From NCBI RefSeq assembly GCF_012273215.1, contig NZ_CP050965.1, forward strand, positions 682,001-746,000: DNA of 64,000 bases. The letters are read 5' to 3'. This DNA is from Gemella haemolysans. Lineage in GTDB: Bacteria; Bacillota; Bacilli; Staphylococcales; Gemellaceae. Both the position numbers and the translations under genes were made by a program. Numbering within the stretch: the stretch's first letter is position 1; every line of letters begins with the position of its first letter. Below the pieces are notes generated by a model, which saw only the letters and a list, made by a program, of their open reading frames with translations, made no database searches and was not told the origin of the DNA. Positions 19,591 through 28,976 of this stretch are shown piece by piece.

Positions 19591-19974
19591 ATGGTTCAAA
19601 CTATGGCGCATACTTGCTACCGTGTAGCAGATTTAAAAGAATCAGTTAAATTTTATACTGAAGCATTCGACTTTGAAGTAAGTCGTGAAAGAGACTTTCC
19701 TGAATACAAGTTCACGTTAGTATATCTAACATTACCTGGATCAAACTATGAGTTAGAATTAACTTATAACTATGATCACGGTGCATATGAACTTGGGGAT
19801 GGATATGGTCACATTGCTATCTCTGTTGAAGACTTAGAAGCATTATACGAAAAACACAAGGCTGCTGGATACGATGTAACAGATCTTAAAGGTCTTCCAG
19901 GATTCTCGCCAAGCTACTACTTCATTAAAGATCCAGATGGATACAAAATTGAAGTAATTCGTACTAAAATGTAG
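19591..19974 (+). CDS. gloA: Lactoylglutathione lyase (glyoxalase I)
   Basis: A 127-residue VOC protein matching glyoxalase I, which isomerises the methylglyoxal-thiol adduct. Metal ligands fit the usual H-E-H-E set: His in MAHTCYRV, Glu in YELEL, His in GYGHIAI and Glu in YKIEV. Start ATG 19591 is preferred over GTG 19582 because AAGAGGTG (19577-19584) covers the GTG and is well spaced for the ATG. It follows the DegV gene by 25 bases. Confidence 0.88.
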   Translation: MVQTMAHTCYRVADLKESVKFYTEAFDFEVSRERDFPEYKFTLVYLTLPGSNYELELTYNYDHGAYELGDGYGHIAISVEDLEALYEKHKAAGYDVTDLKGLPGFSPSYYFIKDPDGYKIEVIRTKM

Positions 19975-19981
19975 TTATCAT

Positions 19982-20010
19982 TTGATTTTTTAAAAATCAT
20001 ATGATATAAT
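19982..20010 (+). promoter_or_regulatory. Promoter of the rimP-nusA-infB operon
   Basis: TTGATT at 19982 and TATAAT at 20005 are 17 bases apart, about 100 bases before the rimP start. Confidence 0.8.
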
Positions 20011-20035
20011 GTACTTACATTGAAATAAATTACCG

Positions 20036-20078
20036 AAAGGGTGGTGAATTTTGAAAGGTTCTCCGCTCTTTTATATTG
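20036..20078 (+). promoter_or_regulatory. Leader hairpin ahead of rimP
   Basis: AAAGGGTGG at 20036 pairs with CCGCTCTTT at 20063 (9 bp with two G-U) and is followed by TTATATT. It sits in the transcribed leader between the promoter and rimP. Premature-terminator-like hairpins are known in front of rimP operons in other bacteria. Here the T run is short, so attenuation is possible but not shown. Confidence 0.6.
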
Positions 20079-20107
20079 CAATAAAAACTAAGAAAGAGGT
20101 ATGCTGT

Positions 20108-20572
20108 ATGAGTATTGTAGAAAAAGTTAAAACTATAGCAACAAAACAAACAGAAAATACGGAATTTTCTCTTTATGATGTTGAATACGTAAAAGAAGGA
20201 ACTGAGTACTTCTTACGCATTTACTTCGATAAAGATGGTGGATTATCACTTGATGATTGTGTATTATTAAGTGAAAAGTTAGCAGAAGAGCTGGATAAAG
20301 AAGATTTTATCAGTGATAAGTATTATCTAGAAGTTTCTTCTCCAGGTATAGAAAGAGATCTTAGAAATCTTGAAGAAGTAACTAATTCTGTAGGTAAACA
20401 CGTTTATATTAAAACATATGAAAAAATTGATAATCAAAAAGAGTTTTATGGTGATATACTAGCTGTTGAGGGTGAAGAAATTACTGTTGAATATAAAGAT
20501 AAAGCAAGAGTAAAAAAATCAACGATTAACTATAGTAAAATCGCTAAAATTAGATTAGCTGTTAAATTTTAA
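20108..20572 (+). CDS. rimP: Ribosome maturation factor RimP
   Basis: A 154-residue protein needed for 30S subunit maturation. The N-terminal alpha-beta domain contains LYDVEYVKEG and DGGLSLDDCVLLSE, then YYLEVSSPGIERDL, the family hallmark, and a C-terminal SH3-like domain. The open frame extends upstream to 20051, but that region holds the leader hairpin. AAAGAGGT sits 8 bases before ATG 20108, which gives a normal-length protein. It heads the nusA-infB operon. Confidence 0.94.
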   Translation: MSIVEKVKTIATKQTENTEFSLYDVEYVKEGTEYFLRIYFDKDGGLSLDDCVLLSEKLAEELDKEDFISDKYYLEVSSPGIERDLRNLEEVTNSVGKHVYIKTYEKIDNQKEFYGDILAVEGEEITVEYKDKARVKKSTINYSKIAKIRLAVKF

Positions 20573-20592
20573 TTATTAAAGGAGAAAGAAAG

Positions 20593-21624
20593 ATGAGCAA
20601 GGATTTGCTTAAAGCTATTAAATTAATTGAACAAGAAAAAGGAATCGCAGAAGATATTCTAGTAGAAGCTATTGAATTAGCTTTATTATCAGCTTATAAA
20701 AAGAATTTTAATGCTGCAAAAAACGTAAGAGTAGATTTCAACAGAGCAACTGGTGATTATAAATTTATTATTAGAAAAGATGTTGTTGAAGAAGTTTACG
20801 ATGATAGAATTGAGTTTTCACTTGAAGATGCATTGCAAATTAATCCTGCATATGAAGTTGGGGATATTTACGAAGTAGTTGATTTACCAAGTGACTTTGG
20901 TCGTGTTGGTGCGCAAGCTGCGAAACAAGCTTTATTACAAAGACTTCGTGAAGCTGAAAAAGAAATTTTATATAAAGAATATATAGAACATGAAGGTGAA
21001 ATTTTATCTGGAACTGTAGATAGAATTGACTCAAGATATGTTTATGTTAAACTTGGAAAAATTGAAGCTATTTTAGGTGAAAATGAAAGAGTTAAAGGTG
21101 AAACATACATTCCTCAAACTCCTATTAAAGTTTACATCGCAAAAGTTGATAACCCAAGTCGCGGAAGCAAGCCACACGTATTAGCTTCTAGATCACATCC
21201 TGAATTCATCAGAAGATTGTTCGAAATCGAAGTTCCTGAAATTTATAGTGGAACAGTAGAAATTAAGAGTGTATCTCGTGAAGCAGGGGAAAGAACTAAA
21301 TTAGCTGTTTATGCTGAAGATAAAAACATTGATCCTGTAGGAGCATGTGTAGGTAATAAAGGTGATCGTGTTAACCGTATCGTTGAAGAACTAAACGGTG
21401 AAAAAATTGATATTATTACTTGGGATGCTGATCCAGTTAAATTTATTACTAATGCGTTAGCACCAGCAAAAGTTGAAGAAATCACTATTGATGAAGAAGA
21501 AAAAATCGCTAATGTTAAAGTGAAAGATGATCAACTTTCTCTAGCAATTGGTAAAAAAGGTCAAAACGTTAGACTTGCTGCTAAATTAACTGGTTGGAAA
21601 ATCGATATAAAAGCTACTGAATAG
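20593..21624 (+). CDS. nusA: Transcription termination/antitermination factor NusA
   Basis: A 343-residue RNA polymerase-associated factor. In order: an N-terminal polymerase-binding domain (about 1-125), an S1 domain (from EGEILSGTVDRIDSRYVYV), and two KH domains with VGNKGDRVNRI and IGKKGQNVRLAAKLTG. It ends right after KH2, without the acidic repeats of the E. coli protein, as is usual in Firmicutes. The ribosome-binding site AAAGGAGAAAG is strong. Confidence 0.97.
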   Translation: MSKDLLKAIKLIEQEKGIAEDILVEAIELALLSAYKKNFNAAKNVRVDFNRATGDYKFIIRKDVVEEVYDDRIEFSLEDALQINPAYEVGDIYEVVDLPSDFGRVGAQAAKQALLQRLREAEKEILYKEYIEHEGEILSGTVDRIDSRYVYVKLGKIEAILGENERVKGETYIPQTPIKVYIAKVDNPSRGSKPHVLASRSHPEFIRRLFEIEVPEIYSGTVEIKSVSREAGERTKLAVYAEDKNIDPVGACVGNKGDRVNRIVEELNGEKIDIITWDADPVKFITNALAPAKVEEITIDEEEKIANVKVKDDQLSLAIGKKGQNVRLAAKLTGWKIDIKATE

Positions 21625-21637
21625 TGAGGTGTTGACT

Positions 21638-21925
21638 GTGAAAAGAAGAAAAATACCAACAAGAAAATGTATTTTAACAAATGAGATGTTTCCGAAGAAA
21701 GATTTATTACGAATCGTTAAAAATAAAGAAGGAGAAATCTCTGTTGACCCTACAGGTAAACAAGCAGGTCGTGGTGCGTATGTAGTTTCAGATTTAGAAG
21801 TTATTAAAGCTGCACAAGAAAAGAAACAATTAGAGAAATTTTTCTCTGCATCACCGGAAGTTATGGAACCTATCTATAACGAAGTAATTAGATTAATTTA
21901 TAGAAAGTCAATTCCACAAAAATAA
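21638..21925 (+). CDS. rnpM: RNase P modulator RnpM (YlxR)
   Basis: A 95-residue basic protein of the YlxR family (DUF448). The family motifs are PTRKCILTNEMFPKKDLLRIV, containing the Cys, and GKQAGRGAYV. In B. subtilis this protein was shown to bind and modulate RNase P. The start is set at GTG 21638, since GAGGT at 21627-21631 covers the upstream GTG at 21629. It lies between nusA and ylxQ, as in most Firmicutes. Confidence 0.92.
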   Translation: MKRRKIPTRKCILTNEMFPKKDLLRIVKNKEGEISVDPTGKQAGRGAYVVSDLEVIKAAQEKKQLEKFFSASPEVMEPIYNEVIRLIYRKSIPQK

Positions 21926-22236
21926 TGATAAAAGCATATAATTTATTAGGTTTAATGCAAAGAGCAGGTAAACTTATTACAGGTGAAGATTTAATCACAA
22001 AAAATTTAAAAAATAATAAAATCAAATTGTTAGTTATTGCTGAAGATTGCGGTATGAATACTAAAAAGAAATTAACAGACAAGGCTAATTTCTATAATGT
22101 TCAATGTATCGAATTTTCAACGATTGAAAATATAAGCATAGCGATTGGAAGAGATAATCGTGTAGCTGTTGGAATAACTGATGATGGATTTATAAAAAAA
22201 TTCAAACAATTATTAGAAGAAGGAGGAAAACAGTAA
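21925..22236 (+). CDS. ylxQ: L7Ae-family ribosomal/RNA-binding protein YlxQ
   Basis: A 103-residue L7Ae/L30e-fold protein. Members bind kink-turn RNA. The start [18 protein letters not shown] and the strand LLVIAEDCG are typical. The ATG overlaps the rnpM stop by one base and its stop overlaps the infB ATG by one base. These overlaps mark translationally coupled operon genes. The exact role is unknown. Confidence 0.9.
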   Translation: MIKAYNLLGLMQRAGKLITGEDLITKNLKNNKIKLLVIAEDCGMNTKKKLTDKANFYNVQCIEFSTIENISIAIGRDNRVAVGITDDGFIKKFKQLLEEGGKQ

Positions 22237-24290
22237 TGAAAAAAGTCAGAATTTATGAGTACGCTAAAGAAGTAGGAAAACAATCAAAAGACCTTATTAC
22301 AGTTTTAAAAGATGCTAATATTGAAGTATCTAATCACATGTCAATGTTAACAGAAGAGGGGTTAGCTAAGCTAGATAGTGTTTTCAAAAAACAAGAAAAA
22401 GTTACAGAAAATGAACAATCTTCAAATAATGAAGGTAAAAAAAATAAGAAGAAAAAAATAAAAAAAGAGAAAGTCAAAAAATCTCAAAAACAACAACCAG
22501 CTATTATTGAAGCACCATCTGAAGAAACTATCTCAGAAGATACTATTTTAGTTAAAGATGGAATGACTGTTGGTGAATTATCAGAAGTTTTAAATGTAGG
22601 TTCGACTGAACTTATTAAAAAATTATTTATGGAACTAAAAATTATGGCGAATATTAACCAGTCTCTTACTTTAGAGCAAATCGAGTTAATCGCTATGGAT
22701 TATGGTAAAGAAATCCAAGAAGAAGTTGAGATTAATAAAGAAGACTTAGATCTTTACTTCGAAGTTGAAGATGCAGATAAAGATCTTAAAGAACGTGCTC
22801 CAATCGTTACAATTATGGGACACGTTGACCACGGTAAAACAACATTACTAGATACTATCAGAAATTCACGTGTTACAGCCGGTGAAGCAGGTGGTATCAC
22901 ACAACACATTGGTGCTTATCAAGTACGTGCTAAAGATAAGAAGATTACTTTCTTAGATACACCGGGTCACGCAGCCTTCACAACAATGCGTGCACGTGGA
23001 GCTAAAATTACGGACGTAACTATCTTAGTAGTAGCAGCAGACGATGGTGTAATGCCTCAAACTATTGAAGCTATTAACCACGCTAAAGCAGCTGATGTAC
23101 CTATTATTGTTGCGGTAAACAAAATGGATAAACCTCAAGCAAACCCAGATAGAGTTATGAATGAATTAGTAGAATACGGACTAATCTCAGAAGAATGGGG
23201 TGGAGATACAATCTTCGTACCAATCTCAGCTCTTAAAGGTGAGGGTATTGATGAATTATTAGAAAATATCTTATTAGTAACTGAAATGCAAGAATTAAAA
23301 GCTAATCCGAATCGTTTAGCTTTAGGTACAGTTATCGAAGCGAAACTTGATAAAGGTCGTGGAGCAGTAGCAACATTACTAGTACAAAATGGTAGCTTAA
23401 ATGTTGGAGATCCTTTAGTAGTTGGTAACACGTTCGGACGTGTTCGTGCTATGATTAATGACCGTAGTAAAAATATCCAAACTGCTAAACCATCTACTCC
23501 TGTAGAGATTACTGGTTTACAAGATGTTCCTAATGCTGGAGATCGTTTCGTAGTATTTGGAGATGAAAAAACAGCTCGTCAAATCGGTGAAAAACGTCAA
23601 CAACAATATATTGAAACTACTCGTCAAGCTAACTCAGCTGTATCATTAGATACATTATTTGAACAAATGAAACAAGGTGAAATGAAAGACCTTAACATTA
23701 TTATTAAAGCAGACGTTCAAGGTTCAGTTGAAGCATTGGCTATGTCATTAGCTAAAATTGATGTTGAAGGTGTTAATGTACGTATCATCCACACTGGTGT
23801 TGGTGCGATTAATGAATCTGATATTACATTAGCAGTAGCATCAAACGCTGTAGTTATTGGATTCAACGTACGTCCTGATAATAATGCTAAACAAATGGCT
23901 CAAACAGAGCAAGTAGATATTCGTCTTCACAGTATTATCTACAAAGTTATTGAAGAAATTGAAGCTGCGATGACAGGATTATTAGATCCAGAATTCGTAG
24001 AAAAAGTTATCGGACTTGCAGAAGTACGTCAAGTATACAAAGTATCAAAAATTGGTACAATTGCTGGTGCTTACGTAACTGAAGGTAAAGTATCACGTGA
24101 TGGTAAAGTACGTGTAATTCGTGATAGTGTAGTAATTTACGAAGGTGAAATTGATACATTAAGAAGATTTAAAGATGATGTTAAAGAAGTACAAAGCGGT
24201 TATGAATGTGGTATGACTGTAGAAAACTTCAATGATATTAAAGAAGGAGATGTCTTTGAAGTATACATCATGGAAGAAGTTAAAAAATAG
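22236..24290 (+). CDS. infB: Translation initiation factor IF-2
   Basis: A 684-residue GTPase that delivers initiator tRNA to the ribosome. A short N-terminal domain is followed by a lysine-rich linker (about residues 55-90) and the IF2_N domain. The G domain has G1 GHVDHGKTT from residue 195, G3 DTPGH and G4 NKMD. Domains II to IV follow, with the fMet-tRNA-binding C2 region near the end ([18 protein letters not shown]). The ribosome-binding site GAAGGAGG lies in the end of ylxQ. Confidence 0.98.
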   Translation: MKKVRIYEYAKEVGKQSKDLITVLKDANIEVSNHMSMLTEEGLAKLDSVFKKQEKVTENEQSSNNEGKKNKKKKIKKEKVKKSQKQQPAIIEAPSEETISEDTILVKDGMTVGELSEVLNVGSTELIKKLFMELKIMANINQSLTLEQIELIAMDYGKEIQEEVEINKEDLDLYFEVEDADKDLKERAPIVTIMGHVDHGKTTLLDTIRNSRVTAGEAGGITQHIGAYQVRAKDKKITFLDTPGHAAFTTMRARGAKITDVTILVVAADDGVMPQTIEAINHAKAADVPIIVAVNKMDKPQANPDRVMNELVEYGLISEEWGGDTIFVPISALKGEGIDELLENILLVTEMQELKANPNRLALGTVIEAKLDKGRGAVATLLVQNGSLNVGDPLVVGNTFGRVRAMINDRSKNIQTAKPSTPVEITGLQDVPNAGDRFVVFGDEKTARQIGEKRQQQYIETTRQANSAVSLDTLFEQMKQGEMKDLNIIIKADVQGSVEALAMSLAKIDVEGVNVRIIHTGVGAINESDITLAVASNAVVIGFNVRPDNNAKQMAQTEQVDIRLHSIIYKVIEEIEAAMTGLLDPEFVEKVIGLAEVRQVYKVSKIGTIAGAYVTEGKVSRDGKVRVIRDSVVIYEGEIDTLRRFKDDVKEVQSGYECGMTVENFNDIKEGDVFEVYIMEEVKK

Positions 24291-24302
24291 GAGGCAAACT
24301 TT

Positions 24303-24671
24303 ATGTCAGAACTAAGAGTTAACAGACTTGCAGAACAAATTAAAAAAGAAATTACTTATGTCTTAGCTACAAAAGTAAAAAATCATGATTTAGGATTTGT
24401 TACTGTAACAGAAGTTGCTTTAACAGGAGATTATTCTCAAGCAAAAGTATTCTACACTGTTTTAGGTGGAGAACGTGAAAAAGAAAAAACAAAAGAAGCA
24501 TTTAAAAAAATTAAAGGTTTCGTAAAAAGTGAAGTTGCTAAAAAAATTAAAATTAGAAAATTTCCTGAACTTATTTTCCAATATGACACTACAGCTGAAT
24601 ATGCGTTACACATTGAAAGCTTAATAGCTAGTGTTAGTAAAAAGGAAAAAGACGAAGAGAAGAATAATTAA
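24303..24671 (+). CDS. rbfA: Ribosome-binding factor A
   Basis: A 122-residue KH-fold protein that binds the 30S subunit late in assembly. Typical stretches are NRLAEQIKKEI at the start, VTVTEVALTGDYSQAKVFY in the middle and RKFPELIFQYDTTAEYA at the end. The AGGAGG site precedes ATG 24303. It ends the rimP-rbfA operon. No clear terminator follows; instead there is a structured region leading into the ABC-F gene. Confidence 0.96.
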   Translation: MSELRVNRLAEQIKKEITYVLATKVKNHDLGFVTVTEVALTGDYSQAKVFYTVLGGEREKEKTKEAFKKIKGFVKSEVAKKIKIRKFPELIFQYDTTAEYALHIESLIASVSKKEKDEEKNN

Positions 24672-24678
24672 ATTAGAG

Positions 24679-24845
24679 GAGCGACTCGTTAAATATAGTT
24701 TATAAGAATTGTATTTACTGGGTCGCCCTAGTATAGTTGATTGGTTATGAATATGAGGATTTATAAGTTTCAACTATATTAAGTGAGCAAACTTTGAATC
24801 ATTTACTTGTATTCAAGGTATTTAGTAAAATAGTATTTAAAGGAG
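24679..24845 (+). promoter_or_regulatory. Folded leader with a short uORF before the ABC-F gene
   Basis: Three hairpins can be drawn in this 180-base gap. A: GCGAC at 24681 with GTCGC at 24722, plus an inner TAAATAT/GTATTTA stem. B: TATAGTTGA at 24732 with TCAACTATA at 24770 (9 bp) plus inner TTATGAAT/ATTTATAA (8 bp). C: CTTTGAAT at 24792 with ATTCAAGG at 24811. An 11-codon frame, 24747-24782 (MNMRIYKFQLY), covers the 3' arm of hairpin B. No T run is seen, so control would more likely be translational. The function is inferred. Confidence 0.5.
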
Positions 24846-24851
24846 AAAAGA

Positions 24852-26450
24852 ATGTTACAAGTAACGAATTTAGGTTTACGTTTTGCAGATAGAAAATTAT
24901 TTGAAGATGTAAATATAAAATTTACAAATGGTAACTGCTACGGGTTAATCGGAGCAAATGGAGCAGGTAAAACAACATTTTTAAAATTATTATCTGGTGA
25001 AATTGATTCACAACAAGGGCACGTTTCTTTAGGAAAAGGTGAACGTCTTGCTGTACTTCGTCAAAACCACTTCGCATATGAAGAGAATAGAGTTATCGAT
25101 GTTGTAATGATGGGACATGAGCGTCTTTGGGATGTAATGAACCGTAAAAATGAAATTTACATGAAAGATCCATTTACTGAAGAAGATGGAATCATTGCAG
25201 CTGAACTTGAAGGTGAGTTTGCTGAAATGGATGGATGGACTGCAGAAAGTGATGCGGCTCAACTTCTTGAAGGTTTAGGAATTTCTGTAGAGTTTCACGA
25301 TATGTTAATGGGAGAGTTAGATAATGCTATCAAGGTTAAAGTTCTTTTAGCACAAGCATTATTCGGTAATCCAGATGTACTTCTACTGGATGAGCCTACC
25401 AACGGTCTTGATATTAGTGCAATTAAGTGGTTAGAAGAGTTCTTAATTAACTTTGAGAATACTGTTATCGTAGTCAGCCACGACCGTCACTTCTTAAATA
25501 ATATCTGTACACATATTTGTGATTTAGACTTTGGTAAAATTCAACTTTATGTTGGTAACTATGACTTCTGGTATCAATCTAGTCAACTTGCTAGAAGAAT
25601 GGCAGAAGATAATAACAAGAAAAAAGAAGAAAAAATTAAAGAATTACAAGAATTTATCGCACGATTCTCTGCAAATGCTTCAAAATCTAAACAAGCAACA
25701 AGTAGAAAGAAAATGCTTGATAAAATTACTCTTGATGATATTAAACCAAGTAGCCGTCGTTATCCATACGTTCGTTTCACACCAGATCGTGAAATCGGAA
25801 ATGACTTACTTATTGTTGAAGGTGTAAGCAAAACTGTAGAAGGTAAAGAAGTATTAAGTAATGTAAGCTTTACAGTAAATCCTAATGATAAAGTTATTTT
25901 ATTAGGAGATGAAGTTGCTAAAACTACATTACTAAAAATTCTTGCTGGTGAAATGGAACCTGATAGTGGAACAGTTAAATGGGGTATTACAACTTCTAGA
26001 AGTTATATGCCAAAAGATAACTCTGAATACTTTGAAGGATTAAAACTTTCATTAGTAGAGTGGCTTCGCCAATATGCTTCTCCTGAAGAAGAAAGTGAAG
26101 CATACTTACGTTCATTCTTAGGAAGAATGTTATTCTCTGGTGAAGAAGCACTTAAACGTGCACACGTATTATCAGGAGGGGAAAAAATGCGTTGTATGTT
26201 GTCTAAGATGATGTTATCAAAAGCTAACGTAATTCTATTAGATGAACCTACAAACCACCTTGACTTAGAATCTATTACAGCAGTCAATGAAGGTATTATT
26301 GCTTTCAAAGGTTCTGTATTCTTTACATCTCATGACTATGAATTTATTCAAACAATTGCGAATAGAGTAATTGAATTAACACCTGAAGGTGCAATTAACA
26401 AAGAGATGGATTACGAAAACTACCTAAGATTCAAAGGTATAATAGACTAA
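24852..26450 (+). CDS. ABC-F family ATPase (translation-associated)
   Basis: A 532-residue protein with two ABC domains and no membrane segment, the layout of ABC-F proteins that act at the ribosome. The first Walker A is GANGAGKTT (residues 34-42), with signature and LLLDEPTNGLD. The linker between domains is highly charged. The second Walker A reads GDEVAKTT from residue 352, a variant seen in the YkpA-like group. The second signature is LSGGEKMR, then LLDEPTNHLD. A housekeeping role or a role in antibiotic protection are both possible; I cannot tell which from sequence alone. Confidence 0.9.
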   Translation: MLQVTNLGLRFADRKLFEDVNIKFTNGNCYGLIGANGAGKTTFLKLLSGEIDSQQGHVSLGKGERLAVLRQNHFAYEENRVIDVVMMGHERLWDVMNRKNEIYMKDPFTEEDGIIAAELEGEFAEMDGWTAESDAAQLLEGLGISVEFHDMLMGELDNAIKVKVLLAQALFGNPDVLLLDEPTNGLDISAIKWLEEFLINFENTVIVVSHDRHFLNNICTHICDLDFGKIQLYVGNYDFWYQSSQLARRMAEDNNKKKEEKIKELQEFIARFSANASKSKQATSRKKMLDKITLDDIKPSSRRYPYVRFTPDREIGNDLLIVEGVSKTVEGKEVLSNVSFTVNPNDKVILLGDEVAKTTLLKILAGEMEPDSGTVKWGITTSRSYMPKDNSEYFEGLKLSLVEWLRQYASPEEESEAYLRSFLGRMLFSGEEALKRAHVLSGGEKMRCMLSKMMLSKANVILLDEPTNHLDLESITAVNEGIIAFKGSVFFTSHDYEFIQTIANRVIELTPEGAINKEMDYENYLRFKGIID

Positions 26451-26458
26451 TAAAAAAT

Positions 26459-26496
26459 AAGGAGATATACTGCATTGGTATATCTCCTTTAATATT
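26459..26496. terminator. Convergent terminator between the ABC-F gene and msrC
   Basis: AAGGAGATATAC and GTATATCTCCTT form a perfect 12-bp stem around TGCATTG. A-rich sequence lies on one side and T-rich on the other, so it can serve both converging genes. Confidence 0.88.
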
Positions 26497-26500
26497 ATTC

Positions 26501-26968
26501 TTAAAAATTAATTTTTTTAAAAACTTGTTTAGTTATTTCACTGAAAGCTGCTACTTCTTCTTTAGAGAATCTATTAAATTCAATAGAATCAATATCTAGT
26601 AAAGCTACTACTTTATCATTTTGAATGATAGGCACTACTAGTTCACTGTTTGTTGCACTATCGCATGCAATATGGCCTGGAAATTTATGAACATCCTCAA
26701 CGTATGTAGTTTCACGAGTAGTGAAGCAGTGTCCGCAAACTCCTTTGTTAAATGGAATGCGAGTACATGCTACTTTACCTTGAAATGGCCCAAGAACTAG
26801 ATTGTTGTTTTTTTCATCTAATAAGTAAAATCCAACCCAGTTTGTATTCGGTAAATATTCTTTATACAATGCTGAAAGATTTGATAGATTTGTTACTAGG
26901 TTTTCTTCACCATAAACTAATGCCGTTGCTTGTTCAATAAATAATTGTTTATTTTTTACTATATTCAT
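26501..26968 (-). CDS. msrC: Free methionine-(R)-sulfoxide reductase (GAF domain)
   Basis: A 155-residue single GAF-domain protein of the fRMsr family (YtsP-like), which reduces free methionine-R-sulfoxide. The conserved cysteines are present: LGPFQGKVACTRI, GVCGHCF and HIACDSATNSELVVP. The LLDIDS ending of the fold is also present. The minus-strand start has AAGAGG upstream. It is convergent with the ABC-F gene and divergent from ezrA. Confidence 0.9.
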   Translation of the reverse strand: MNIVKNKQLFIEQATALVYGEENLVTNLSNLSALYKEYLPNTNWVGFYLLDEKNNNLVLGPFQGKVACTRIPFNKGVCGHCFTTRETTYVEDVHKFPGHIACDSATNSELVVPIIQNDKVVALLDIDSIEFNRFSKEEVAAFSEITKQVFKKINF

Positions 26969-27100
26969 AATATACCTCTTTTAAAAACTTTAGTATATTT
27001 TCGCATAAATATGAAAAAAAATAAAGTGATAAGAATAGTATACTTATAATAAAAATTTTTATATTGTTTAAAAATGAAGATTATTAAAGGAAATTAGTAG

Positions 27101-27154
27101 ATGTCAAAAAATTTGTTAAAAATACTTAGAGATTCTATTAATAAGAAAAATTGA
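27101..27154 (+). CDS. Possible 17-residue small peptide
   Basis: ATG 27101 opens a frame coding MSKNLLKILRDSINKKN. AAAGGAAA sits 7 bases upstream, and TATAAT at 27045 could be a -10. It lies in the 305-base gap between msrC and ezrA. The peptide is basic and mildly amphipathic. A frame this short in AT-rich DNA may be chance. Confidence 0.2.
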   Translation: MSKNLLKILRDSINKKN

Positions 27155-27183
27155 AAAAAATTTAAAAAAATTACTGAAACGCT

Positions 27184-27211
27184 TTGTTTTTTGTGATAAA
27201 AATGGTATAAT
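27184..27211 (+). promoter_or_regulatory. Promoter of ezrA
   Basis: TTGTTT at 27184 and TATAAT at 27206, with an extended TGG before the -10, lie about 60 bases ahead of ezrA. Confidence 0.7.
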
Positions 27212-27273
27212 TTTGTTAGGTTATTGTATTAATAAACGTAAACAATTAAATAAAACATTCAGGGGGAAGATAT

Positions 27274-28968
27274 ATGACATATATATTTTTATTTGTGTGT
27301 ATCCTTGTTCTTGGAGGAGTAGTAGCTCTATTCGTCTTTAGAAATAGGAAAAAACAAGATTTATACCCTCTTTTAGTTATGAAAGATGAGCTAGAAAGAG
27401 AAACACTATCTGATGATTTGAAAAAGGTAAAAGCACTGGAAATTGCTGGTAAAGCTGAAAAACTTTATTCTCAATGGGAAAGTGAATGGTACGAAATTCA
27501 AAGCATCGATATTGAAGAACTTGACAGAGATCTTTATAGTGCTGAAACTTATATTGATAAATTTAATTTCAAACGTGCTGATGAAGTAATTATGAATAGT
27601 GGTGAATTAATTGCTAATATTAAAGATAGAATTGCTGGAATTAGAAGAGAAATTAAAGAATTAACAGAAGTTGAACCTAGAAATAGAGAACTATATGAAG
27701 AAATCGTAGTTGAGTACAAAGAGCTTAATAGAGAACTATTAGCTAAACGTCATCAATACGGGGCTGCAGCAGAACAATTTGAACAAAGTATCAAAGAAAT
27801 TGCACCACAGCTTGATGATTTCAAACTTTTAACATCAACTGGTAAATACCTTGAAGCTCAAGAAAAAATTAATTCTGTTAAAGAATTAATAGATGATCTT
27901 AAAGAAAGAATGGAAGTTTTACCTGACCTGTTAAAAGAAATTGAAAAAACTTGTCCAGCTCAAATTCAGTCATTAAGACTAAAAGTTGAGGAAATGGAGA
28001 AAAAAGGATTTAAACTTAATCACTTAGAAATTTCAAGTAAAATTGAAAGTAGTGTATGGCAACTTAGCGATGCACGTGAAAAAGTTAAATCTGGTGATAT
28101 AGATTTAATAGAAAATATTCTTGATGGTATCTATGATGTTATCGATGAAGTTTCTAATGATCTTAAAAAAGAACTTGATTATAAAAAATACATTGAAGAA
28201 AATTATAGAGAGATCACAAATAAACTTGAATTACAAGATAAACTAAATGAAGCTCTATATAACAATATTCAAGAAATCAAAAATAGATATCAAATCTATC
28301 AAAAAGATGAAGAAATGGTTGCTAATTACTATGATGAACTAACTGATTTACTTGATGTTAAACATGATATAGATGTATATATTAATAATCAACCAAAATT
28401 AAACTATAAAGACTTGAAAGAGAAAGTAGAACTATTAGGTCAAGGATTAGAAAAAATCGAAGAAGATCAAACAAACTATTCTAGATATCTAACAAGTCTT
28501 CGTGAAGAAGAAGGTCACGCTCGTGAAAAACTTATCTTCATCAATCAAGAAAAAGAAGTTATTAAACGTAAATTGGATAATTCACGTGTTCCAGGATTTA
28601 GTGATAGATTCATCGTTTTATATAAAGATGTAACTGACAGTTATAGATATGCATTAGAGGAGCTTAAAAAAGAACCTATTAATATCGATTTATTAAAACG
28701 TGCAGTTGCTGAAGCTGAAGAATCACTTGATATTTACGCATCAGAAGTTAATAACATTCTTACTGATATCGAGTTAATCGAAAAACTTATTCGTTATGCA
28801 AATAGATACAGAAAGGATAATGTTGAATTCCACCAACAATTAACAGTTGCTGAACAATATTATAGAGAGTATCGTTACAACAAAACTTTAGAGATTATTA
28901 GAAATTCTCTAGATAAAGTTGAACCAGGTGCATACGAAAGAATTAGAAATTCAGTGAAACCTAGATAA
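27274..28968 (+). CDS. ezrA: Septation ring formation regulator EzrA
   Basis: A 564-residue membrane protein with one N-terminal transmembrane helix (residues ~2-22), then FRNRKK and long spectrin-like coiled-coil repeats to the end. EzrA interacts with FtsZ and wall-synthesis proteins at the division site of low-GC Gram-positives. Family markers include LEIAGKAEKLYSQWE near the start. AGGGGGAAG is the ribosome-binding site. It stands alone with its own terminator. Confidence 0.95.
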   Translation: MTYIFLFVCILVLGGVVALFVFRNRKKQDLYPLLVMKDELERETLSDDLKKVKALEIAGKAEKLYSQWESEWYEIQSIDIEELDRDLYSAETYIDKFNFKRADEVIMNSGELIANIKDRIAGIRREIKELTEVEPRNRELYEEIVVEYKELNRELLAKRHQYGAAAEQFEQSIKEIAPQLDDFKLLTSTGKYLEAQEKINSVKELIDDLKERMEVLPDLLKEIEKTCPAQIQSLRLKVEEMEKKGFKLNHLEISSKIESSVWQLSDAREKVKSGDIDLIENILDGIYDVIDEVSNDLKKELDYKKYIEENYREITNKLELQDKLNEALYNNIQEIKNRYQIYQKDEEMVANYYDELTDLLDVKHDIDVYINNQPKLNYKDLKEKVELLGQGLEKIEEDQTNYSRYLTSLREEEGHAREKLIFINQEKEVIKRKLDNSRVPGFSDRFIVLYKDVTDSYRYALEELKKEPINIDLLKRAVAEAEESLDIYASEVNNILTDIELIEKLIRYANRYRKDNVEFHQQLTVAEQYYREYRYNKTLEIIRNSLDKVEPGAYERIRNSVKPR

Positions 28969-28976
28969 TAAAGAAG

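Noticed and set aside
20593-21624. NusA as truncated
   Set aside because: The absence of the E. coli C-terminal acidic repeats is usual in Firmicutes; all core domains are present.
25905-25928. Degenerate second Walker A in the ABC-F protein as a sign of inactivation
   Set aside because: GDEVAKTT keeps the Lys-Thr-Thr and such variants occur in the YkpA-like group, so it is likely normal.
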